A stretch of 64,000 nt of DNA from Limonium bicolor (lineage: Eukaryota > Streptophyta > Magnoliopsida > Caryophyllales > Plumbaginaceae). Location of the stretch: contig CM041782.1 in the NCBI GenBank assembly GCA_023374045.1, positions 186,452,925-186,516,924 of the forward strand, in the 5' to 3' direction. Both the position numbers and the translations under genes were made by a program. Positions 45,146 to 54,900 of the stretch are shown piece after piece. Position 1 is the stretch's first letter. Every line of letters begins with the position of its first letter. Below the pieces are notes generated by a model that was not told the DNA's origin, searched no databases, and saw only the letters and a list, made by a program, of their open reading frames with translations.

Positions 45146-46995
45146 ATTGGAAGTATAAACAAGTGTGAGAGTGAATGTTTGTAAGTTGTGAACTTAAGAC
45201 ACATAAATAATTATACAACGGGATGATGGGGTTAACTAGGCATAGATATTAACAATCATGTCACCCCGATGTTATGACAGTAATTGTGCGTTTCCAGTTG
45301 TACGGGATTTGTTCGAGGAAATAGGAGGACACAATAGTGGACCGTGGTGAAAGGTATGGTTTCTTGCTTAACCTGTGTCCTACCGGATTACACGGCTTGA
45401 TGCCCAATTGTTTTTCTGAGTGTTTTGCCACCTTGAGATTAAAACATGTAATGAGTTATGTAGTGATTCATTTTATGTGCGAATTTGGCCTCGATACCAT
45501 TTAACCTCAAATATGTGTTAAACCCTTAGCTAACAATCTAGGAACACATGAGTGATCGGTATTCGGAGTTGACGGCCCAAAACCTGGGAAGTGCTAACCA
45601 CGGTATGTGGAGTTAGTTGCGACAATTGTTGTGTATTGCAAGTGTGTGAACCTCCCTTGTGTGCTTAACTCGGTTATGATACCCTATGGTGTGTGGATGT
45701 GGTAGGCTCCATAATGGATCCCTAACTACTTCTTTATAAGTGTATATGTACTAATGGGGGGTGAGGAGTCCGGTTGTTCCGGCCACGCGTGTGATGGACG
45801 GGAGTCGATGTCATATCCGGTTCGGCTCTCTTGGTGTATGTATAGGTTGTATTCCAATTTGGTTTCTACCTTCCCTTAGCTTATCCAAAGCTAGTTACTG
45901 ACTCACGTCGGGCCACAGGGGCATACGAATGTTATTTCGGTGTGCTTGGGATTACTATATCCGACACACCTTGGGTTTAAGTTAACCGTTCGATATAACT
46001 GGACGGTAACGAGGTTGGTAACGAGCTTAGCATGAGATTGGCAATAATCTCTAGGCTCACTATGTATACTAACTATGGTGGAAGGTTCCTTGTGTGAACC
46101 GATCTTATGGTGTTTTGTGTTGTTATTGTGCTATGCAATTTCCCTTGCTATGCTATGATATGTATACGTTAGGTGTTTAAAATGAATGCGATGCTATCAT
46201 GTGTACGTCGAAACGAGATAGGTGTTGTTATGTTTGGTTATGTGAGGAACATTATATGTTATAAAATATGGAGTGTGTGGATCATGGAAATGAATCCCAG
46301 TGTGTGATAAGAGGCGTTTAAGGATAACCCGATTTTAGGGTAAGTGTCGTCTATTAAGGAAGTAGCTCCGTTAGAGAGGAACACTCTAAGGATAATGAAT
46401 ACCATGAGTGACTCATCAAGTAAGGATGTATTATCCGTTGTTGAGCCCATTGAGGCGAAATGTTTTGTGTTGTGTGTTTACAGTTGCATGCATGATTTAA
46501 ATATAATCAACTGCATGCTAAGACGACAATTAGTTGTGCGTGGCCCGGTAGCATGTGGGCTGCGGGATTACCATACCAGCAAAGGTGCTGAGCCCCTTGG
46601 GGGCCACCCTTTCTGTCCTTTTCTATTTCAGGTACAAGGAGCTGGAAGCCGTTCGAGAGTAGGACGGGGTAGATGTTTATACATGGGTAGCCATTTAAAT
46701 GGCGTAAGCATTGTAAGAGTAGTAAGACCGAAATTGTTATCGGCATTAGTTTGTAAATACTCGGTACAGTGGGAATGTATGTACATAATGAATGTTGGAA
46801 ATGGAATAAGGATTGTATTGTGTAGTTGCTCGGGAATCTAGTCCATCAGACCGATACAATGTACATGTATTAGCCTTGTTAGCCACGTGGGTGGTTAACG
46901 GCGTGTAACACCATTGAATTAAGTATTTGATGAGGTGTGTATTCCGCTGCAGATTGTTGTTATGTGTTTGTTGTTGGATGGGGTGTTACAAAAAG

Positions 46996-47023
46996 TGGTA
47001 TCAGAGCGAAGTATCGCTCTGAT
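46996..47023 (+). other. PBS embedded in a hairpin, LARD-2
   Basis: The PBS TGGTATCAGAGC is at 46996-47007. ATCAGAGCGA (47000-47009) pairs perfectly over 10 bp with TCGCTCTGAT (47014-47023) around the loop AGTA, so most of the PBS can be base-paired in the RNA. Confidence 0.85.
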
Positions 47024-47824
47024 GACTGAATTACCGAGCTTAGGAAGTACCGAGTTAGGATTTAAGTACTTTGGGTTAAGGGTTGAGTGATAGCGTGAGA
47101 GATACGCTAGATAGGAACTACCAGTGAGTACTGGAAACCTACAGTCTCCATCCCACCCTCCACAATCCCTGTATATAACTTGGGCAACAACGCCAGAGAG
47201 ATGAAAGTCCTCTCTTACTCGGGAATACCCGATCTGGCTGTTATTAAGTACCTCTAAAGGTACGGAGAACCTGTCATACGGTAGATCCCGAAAACTGGGA
47301 ATCCCGGAGACGGTCTCCATCTGAATGATGTTAACCGCATTTAATAGCGAAGAATGAAGGATTTTGTGTATAGGAGAATAGAATTTACGGCAACCTGGGT
47401 CGACATGCAGAGCAGTCGAGATTAACCAGCTTGCAACGCACCAACCGTGCAACAGGCAAGAAATGGACCCAAAAAAAATCCGAGACGAATGTCTATGGAA
47501 CCATAGTTGATAAATAATACACCAACGGTACCAACCGATAAAGGAACTGCAACATAGTGCCCAAACAAGAGACAAGTCTCAGTAACCACGACAAATACGT
47601 GGAACGGGCTACAAAGAGAATACAATACTAAGAAAAAGGGGTCTCCCAGATTGGGAAACACCCTAGTTGATGATTATCATGTGAAGACAATGAGAAGTCA
47701 CCTAGAAGAGTTATTATCAAGACTGTAAGATCAAGTGAGGGCCAACAAGGCCACTGATGACAGTGCGGGTAAGAACAATACCACAACCAGTATGTGTGCT
47801 TAACCGATAGCCAGTTAGCATGGC

Positions 47825-47844
47825 GCACCTGCTATAGCAAGTGC
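47825..47844 (+). other. GCACCTGC/GCAAGTGC hairpin, LARD-2
   Basis: The arms 47825-47832 and 47837-47844 pair at 7 of 8 positions around the loop TATA, 0.83 kb after the PBS. It is homologous to the hairpins at 24153 and 61206. Confidence 0.6.
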
Positions 47845-48240
47845 TGCAATAACGAGGCTGTTCGGGAAATTTATAACCAATACAAAGTACTTAGTAAAGT
47901 ACTATGAAGTTGAATGTGATCGTCATAACAGTGGAAGGGCCTGTTAGCCTAACCCCTGTAATTGTAAGTGCACCAGTTAGCAAGAAGCTAGACTTGGCTA
48001 AGGTAAGAAGATGTTGTGAGACCATGAGAATTTTCTTTCAAACTTAGATTTGTTTCAAACCCTTTTCCTTCAAAACCAGATTTTCTTTCAAACCAACACT
48101 TCTTCCTAACCTTCTTTTAAACCAACCCAGTAAAACCAAGGACAGTTGACGAGGATACAACAATGGATAAACTTTCCCTCGATTAAGTTCGGGAAGCATG
48201 GAATGAATATTGTCACGGGACAATATAAGGGAGTTGACAA

Positions 48241-48390
48241 CAAAATACTTCACCTAGGCGTGTGACGAACACTACGAGTGTACCAACTGAATCGTGGGAC
48301 GACCGCACTCCGATAGGAGCTTGTGGGCCTGACAGACCTACTTATGGGTTAGTTGGGTAAGTAGCAATGTATCAGCATGGTACCCCACAT
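48241..48390 (+). other. Conserved block Y, LARD-2
   Basis: It shares ordered words with 25919-26060 and, reversed, with 60727-60880: ATACTTCAC, GTGTGACG, CACTACGAGT, AGGAGCTTGTGGGC, GACAGACCTA and AGTAGCAATGTATCAG. Confidence 0.65.
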
Positions 48391-50562
48391 ATGTATACGA
48401 GTAGAGTCCGAAACACGGGAAGTAGTCGACTCCGTTCTACGGTCAGCAGTATAAATCAACAAGAGCTAGAGATTACAAGGAATGGTTGAAGTTAAGGAAC
48501 TCAGTTAAGTTAACGAGACTAAAAGGATTAGTGAATTCCTCTCAAGGAAATGTTTAAGAGTTAGGAAGTGCGAAGTGCACTAACTGTTATGTAAAGACAT
48601 CACACATGTCTTAAGAATTCCGAGGGATAAACATGTTAGCTGGAACGGTGACCCAGCCTGTGCATGGCAAGGCAGATGCCTGATGTGGACACATTAATGT
48701 GCAATGAATGGGATGAAACTCCCAGAATGAGTACCTACACTACCAGGAAATGCTGATCTTCACAGAAGGAGATAATAAGCCAGCTAAGAACGCAAAACGG
48801 CGTGGCTAACTGAGTATACCAATGAGTGTGAACCCGATGTAATGGCATAACTTAGCAACACCCAGGAGCAAACCTTGAAGGGTGTTTGCAGCAACAATTG
48901 TCGAACGAAATAACATGACAGAAACACAAGGGTTGAAACTAACACCCAGTTTAGATATAAGTTGTCAGGAGACGGACTGACAAACCTAAGGGGCATCCCA
49001 TGAAAGGAAACGTAATGTGACAACCTTGTCATGGAGCTCGATATGATATCCAAACTATGTAATGTTGTACAAAGAAGTACATGTATGTGGACAGCCTACA
49101 ATGAGCGTAGCTCAAGGAAAATAAGGCTTATAAGCCACAAATAAAGTGTGTTATATAAATTTGAGTTAATTATGGAAGTTTATATGGTACAAGTAAATAG
49201 AGCGGAGAACGAACCACTGCTTAAAGAGTGGGGAAACCTCTCGATATTGTGAAACCGCTGGAGCGGTAGTTGTGTGAATCAAGTTCAAGAAATATGTGAA
49301 GGATGGACGATGTTATTATTGGAAGAGAGCAGTTAGCTTAGTAGTGTGTGTGTATAAAGTGAAACACCGAGCTGAATAATGCCGGCTTGTGACTCGAATG
49401 ATCGATGCTCAAGGAGCATTCAGTAGTCATCCAAATGAGTGATGAACCATAATGTGAATAATACAAGTATATGTGTGGAAGTTAATGTGACAGTAAATAC
49501 TATGTAAGCTGATGTTGTACAAGGAGTAAGAGCACGGTGCGCAGTAAGCGACCGTTGTATAAGTATTGTTAAACGATAATGTAGCAGATAAGACCAGTTA
49601 TGAGTTAAACCCAGTGGAGGCACAACAGTAAGTGATAGCAAAGGAACCGAGCAGTAAGCCGGAAGCAAGTGTTATGTGATAAAATTTTAGTGAAACACAG
49701 TGAAAATTCCTAAGGCAATCGCATAAGAGATTTACTGTCAAGAGTTTACGCCTCTGCACTCTGTATGACTGAGTGTTTTGGTATTGCACTTGCGCAGTAA
49801 TGATCGAGTGGGATAGCTAGGATTTAGGAAATGGTAATTGTGGTGGATGTAGAAAGAAACCTATAATACTATAATGATTAATGCATAAGAAATGCAAGGT
49901 CATACCAATGGAAGAGTCCTTGTACGAAACCAAATGTGGAGGTATGGTTAAGAATAAGTGATAACAGTGGCACTAAATACCAAATGTCGGTATGAAATAT
50001 ACCCCACGTGTGGGAAATAACGGAGAGAGCACTACACATTAGGTAGTAGCTCAATCTCAACCGACAGTAAGTCGGTAGAAACAAGTCAATCATTGTGAAA
50101 TACATAGTTGTATACACAGTAAATTGTTATGGAAGTGAATGGAAAGTTGTGAAACTCACCGAATTCGCTCACGGTAAGAGATACCGTGTGTCGGTTGAGA
50201 AACCATTAATACCAAGATTAGGGTAATACATTGGAGATGTACAATACAACAACAGTAACGAATGGGGCAAACTAGCTCTATAATTATCAGAGTTGCGCAA
50301 CAGAGGCCAGTGAGCCCATGCGTCAGATACCGGATATACATTGTGAATATGAATGGATGGCTAGTCATCAATGCCTAGAAGCCTCACAGGCCAGGACCGA
50401 AACCGGTTATGAGTTAGATAAACTCCTAGGAAAATTCTTGGTTTAAGGACTAAACCGCCGATATGGTTAAGATCCTCTAACCAGAACGCATTGTATAGCA
50501 GACCGCGTGGAAGTTAAAATACTTCACGACGGCAGAACATTTTAAGCCAATGTTCAGTGGTT

Positions 50563-50599
50563 GATTACGTGGGCGTAATCCCTTTTAAGGGGGGTAGAG
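50563..50599 (+). other. PPT1 hairpin-PPT module, LARD-2
   Basis: GATTACG (50563-50569) pairs perfectly with CGTAATC (50574-50580) around the loop TGGG. TTTTAAGGGGGGTAGAG (50583-50599) follows. It lies 1.4 kb upstream of PPT2. Confidence 0.7.
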
Positions 50600-51159
50600 C
50601 GTAAAGCCTCTTAGTGTGTTTTACCGTACAAGTGTACGTGAACTATGTTGTGCATAGCACAAAAATGATTTGCTATGATGGTTGGCGCGTGTGTTATATA
50701 AACATACGCATTCATTCGTGGTTAAATTGTGGTAATTGCGCACAGAATGTGAATACCATTGTAGGAAGTGTGTTTATTTTGTTAACAGTGGTGTGTGAGA
50801 GTACAGTGGAAGGGAGTAAAGAAACTCCCGGGGAACTAAAACCCCGACGGTGCATAAATGTAAACCATGTATTGTATTTTGATAAAAAATATGTATATAT
50901 ATACAGTGTTGTGATTTATGAAGGGGTATGAGACCGACATAGAACCTAGTGAGAATTAAATTCCCTAGGTAACTTGAATTAAGTTGGATTTGGGTGATGA
51001 TTGATAGACGGAGTTCTATCCCTTGGAGATGTAATGATTATGACTAGAAGGATTTAAAGATAGGAAATGGGATATGCTTGAATTAGTTGTTGGTTGAAAA
51101 TGAAGTGGGAGGTGAAACTTGATTATCATGAGGTCAAGGGAAGCCGAACACAAATTAGG

Positions 51160-51205
51160 GTGGAAAGATAGTTCAACACTGATGCTGATCACATCAGGGT
51201 TGGAT
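51160..51205 (+). other. Conserved block X, LARD-2
   Basis: It is nearly identical to 24550-24595, but here lies between PPT1 and PPT2 instead of near the 5' end. Confidence 0.7.
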
Positions 51206-51654
51206 GACTCTTGAAGCTCCCTGTAAGTGGTCACAAATAACCATGTTAAGAAAGATACAAAGAGCATAAATTGGACTTGGAGTTGTGTTGCGTTTTCAAA
51301 AAGGATTTTCAACTGATATTTCCAAACGTCGATTCATATTTTGAATAAAGGATCCTCTTATATACTTAACCTAGTAAGGAATAATTTTTGTAGTACTTGC
51401 TCACGAGCTGAGGACGTATGAGCCTTTGTCTTCGGACCGGTGACATGGGAAGTATATTTTAAAGATGTATGCAATTGTTTTGACCTCCCAAAGGAACGGG
51501 GACCAGAAGGTGTCCATCGCGACCGGGTTCTGTGGGATCACAGTGTATATGTACTCAACATGGGACTGGAGCCCATGGAGAGATGGAAAAGGTATTTCTG
51601 TTTGTTATACATGCTAAGACATGTTGTGTGGTGTGAGTAAGAAATATTATCTGA

Positions 51655-51890
51655 GACCTTGAGTCCTAATGTGGTAGTTTCGAAAGTGTTATTTTATTTA
51701 GACCTATGAGTCTAACTGTTGTATTGTTACCCAGACCTGAGAGTCTGAGGGTTGTTATGTAAGTGTAATGTTATTAAGGTACCCGGACCGTGAGTCCGAG
51801 GTTATCATGTAAGTATGTTACGATATGGTTATGTATAATGTGGATATGTTGCCCGGACCGTTAAGTCCAAGGTTGGATGTAAAGGGTGGT
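51655..51890 (+). repeat. GACC...GAGTC mini-repeats, LARD-2
   Basis: Five degenerate units of the form (G)GACC, 2-5 nt, (G)AGTC(C) occur, near 51656, 51702, 51735, 51784 and 51856. Some are palindromic (GGACC with GTCC). Two related units lie at 37430-37477 in E2. Confidence 0.5.
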
Positions 51891-51953
51891 TGGTAATGGA
51901 AGTTAATTTAGGAAGTAATTCCCGTATTCTAATCCAATGATGCGTGGAAATGT

Positions 51954-51990
51954 GAACTTCGAGGACGAAGTTCTTTTAAGGGGGGTAGAT
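51954..51990 (+). other. 3' hairpin and polypurine tract (PPT2), LARD-2
   Basis: GAACTTCG (51954-51961) pairs perfectly with CGAAGTTC (51966-51973) around the loop AGGA. AAGGGGGGTAGAT (51978-51990) follows and abuts the LTR start at 51991. Confidence 0.85.
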
Positions 51991-54900
51991 TGAAATACCC
52001 CAAACCTTGTATGTCGTGAAAATGTTAAACTATGGTATTAAAAGGCTAAAAGTGCCTTAGGAACATCAATGTACAATTTAAACCATAGTAAAAACACAAT
52101 AAAACACTAAGACACGGTTTGAGCAAAAACGTGCTCTAAGCTCGGAGTGAACTTGGTTAGGACCCAAAGAGCCTACCAAGACTTAATAATATTCAATTAT
52201 GATTTATAAGGCTAAATAAGTCCTTAGGAAACCTTGGTGGACAGTTAAAACAAATAAAACACAAGAATATACCTTAAAGTCAATATGAGCAAAAATGTGC
52301 TCTAAGCTTGGGATAAATTTGTATAAGACCTAATGGTCATACCTATACCTTATAAATATGTTAATGAACATATTAAATCGATTACCAAAGAAAACCAAGC
52401 TTGAAAACAAGTTAAAACACAAAATGTGCTTTAAGGAGTCTTAAAGCACATTTCTGAAAAATTGTCTTGTAAATGAGTTTTGAGTGGCTAGATGTCCATC
52501 ATTACTCTTTAATTAACATGTGCACTATATAGTATCACATTAGGAAGTCTAAATCAATGGGAAATCAAAAATTTCACAAATATGTGCCTTAATTTGTGAA
52601 TAGTGCTCAAATAGTGCTAGTTTAAGTTATAAGTCAACATAAGTTGTTTAATTGGTCAACAAAGGCCATATATATGTTATATATGTAAGGGGCCACGGTT
52701 TTGGGTGTGTGAGTCATCACACTTGGCTTGCAAATTAAAAGAAAGAAAGAAAAGTAGTAAAGGATACCTTTTTGCTTTATAACTTAAATATCTCCAAAAC
52801 TTACCTCTCTCCTCACTTTCTCTTCTTTTCTTTTTGGTTCCCACGTCTCCAACCTCATCCTCCCTTCTCCATTCTCGTTTTGCTACAGCAAGTAGCCATT
52901 CTCCATCTTTAAATGCTTGTAACTCATGGCTCCAAGCTCCGAATTCAATTCCGAGACTACCGTTGTCTTAGTTAGAGTAAGCTCTACATTCCTATCTTTT
53001 CAAATCTTCAAAAGCTCCATTTCGGTGCCATGGAGATTCACCATTGAAGGAGCTTGAGCTCATATTTCCATGCCTTGTCATTCTCCTTTGTTTCAAGGTA
53101 AGGAAAATCAAAGAAAATCCAAGTTCCCACCATTTTCTTGTATAACCGAAAATTCACCTTACAATGGTGTCTTGTCTTGCTATTTTCTTAGCTTAATTCA
53201 ATCTTCAAGGGACTAGGAGGAGTCCTATCTTGCCACTTAACCAAGCTCTCTTTCGAATTCCAAAGGTAATCATCAAATTTTAGTGTTTTAAGACACTTAT
53301 GTAAACCTAGGGTTTAACTATGAGTTTGAGTATTAAACTTAATGCTCATTACCCTTATATGTGTATTGGTTAGAAGATTGACAAGTGGTAAAACCTCCTT
53401 GCCGGTTTTCAACCAAGAAAGAACAAGAGAAAACAAATGGGAAAGCTTGGAAAACAAAGAGGTAAATGACCTCTCTTAATGTGGTTTATTGTACTAGGAA
53501 ATTGAGCTATATTTGCTTAATAAATGACTTAAAGAGCCAATGGGAAATGAGCTAGAAAACTATCCACAAGGTGGACTAAAAATACATGGGAGCATTGTGT
53601 GTGTGTACTTGCAGGTTGAAGGCATTATTATGTGGGAAATTCAGTGTTTAAGGTTTATGCAATTTAAGGGCCTAAGAGCCAAGCAATTTAAGTTTATGCA
53701 CTATATTGTGATGTAGTGTAGTTAAAGGCTTAGTTGTGTGTAAAGGGCATTTCTTGTAAAGAGGAATGTCTTGAATGGTTAAAGGATGAAAAACAATATG
53801 TTGTGTGTAAGGAATGTGTATTAAGTGATTAAGTGTTCTTGGTTGTCTAAAGGTGAAAACCTAAGTGTTTGGGTGTGAGAGTTTACAAGAGAAGCTATGG
53901 CAAAATTTAGTTGATAAACAAAGAAGTTTATGTGATGAAATGAGATTTTAAGACCTAGAAGGTACTAGGAACTTGTTAAGTGTTAAGATGGTGGAAGAAG
54001 GGGAATCATGGTGTTCTTAGGTGTTAAGATGCCTTAGGCATAGTCTTGGAGATTTAGGGAACTAATGGATGACTTCTTGGTACACCAAGGTGATGGTGGA
54101 GGTGTCGTAAAGTCTTGTGCAAAGTTTGGTGAACAATGAAAGTGTAACGTCTTGTGAAGGTTTAGTTATGAACTTGTGGGAAAGACTTGAGGAGTGTGTG
54201 TAAAGGGGATGAGTGTAGTTCAAATGATGTTTAAAAGGGTGGTTATAAGGTAGTGAGGGAGTACTTTGGTTAGGTGAAGTTTTAGGCAAGAATACAAGTT
54301 ACAAGTGTAAGAAAAAAATGTTCTAAGTGTTAAGGACTTAGTAAAAGTTGAGTAAAAGTTTAAGGAATTTTTGGGATGTTTCGAGAGGGTTTAAGTGTGC
54401 CCAAAAGATGTTAAAACATGTGGGAGAACATGTGTAAAGCATAGGAAAAAATTGGGATGAATTTGGAGTTCAGAAAGAGGAGAAAAGCACATTAGAAAAT
54501 TGGTTCTGCAGTGGACCGCCCCTACGGACCGCCCCTGTGGGGAGGTCCAGTGCAGAGAAGTGAAAAAAAAAGAGAAACGTGTAGCATCTGTTGTGGACCG
54601 CCCCTGGGACCGCCCCAGAGGGGCGGTCCAGACCAGAAATGAAAAAAAAATTTGTTTAAGGCTCCTAATGATGGGGGATTGAATGGTAATGGTTTTAGAT
54701 GATGTTTAGGCCTTGTTTGGTGACTTTTAAAGGCCATTGGAAGTATAAACAAGTGTGAGAGTGAATGTGTAAGTTGTGAACTTAAGATCACATAAATAAA
54801 TTAAGTACAACGGGATGATGGGGTTAACTATGGGCATTAGATATAAACAATCATGTCACCCCGATGTTAATGACAGTAATTGTGATGTTACCAGTTGTAC

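Larger units (their letters stand above)
43555..46631 (+). other. Predicted 3.1-kb intron in the LARD-2 5' LTR
   Basis: The donor CAAG|GTAAGG (exon ends at 43554) and the acceptor TTTCTATTTCAG|GTAC (intron ends at 46631) fit plant consensus. The acceptor follows a 25-nt pyrimidine-rich tract. Removing it would join the leader to the last about 360 bp of the LTR before the PBS. The equivalent in the 3' LTR is 53098-56223. It rests on consensus alone. Confidence 0.45.
42459..46990 (+). repeat. LARD-2 5' LTR
   Basis: It runs from TGAAATACCCC to GGATGGGGTGTTACA. A possible TATA-like TTTATAA lies near 43237, followed by a pyrimidine-rich leader (43260-43350). Next come a perfect splice donor at 43555, palindromes at 44937-45040, the GGCCTT module at 45119-45145 and a strong acceptor at 46631. 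The 165-codon ORF at 46344-46841 is mirrored in the other LTR and unrecognisable. Confidence 0.92.
46991..51990 (+). mobile_element. LARD-2 non-coding internal region
   Basis: No open frame on the plus strand exceeds about 105 codons, and no gag or pol motif is visible. It contains the PBS hairpin (46996-47023), the GCACCTGC hairpin (47825-47844), block Y (48241-48390), PPT1 (50563-50599), block X (51160-51205), GACC...GAGTC mini-repeats (51655-51890) and PPT2 (51954-51990). The minus-strand 218-codon ORF at 46919-47575 crosses the LTR/PBS border and is not credible. Confidence 0.85.

Noticed and set aside
46344..46841. 165-codon ORF, repeated at 55936-56433
   Set aside because: It lies inside the LARD-2 LTRs. 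Its conservation only reflects LTR identity. It has no recognisable domain and overlaps the predicted splice acceptor.
46919..47575. 218-codon minus-strand ORF
   Set aside because: It crosses the LTR end and PBS on the antisense strand, has no domain I recognise, and is not kept in LARD-1 or LARD-3.
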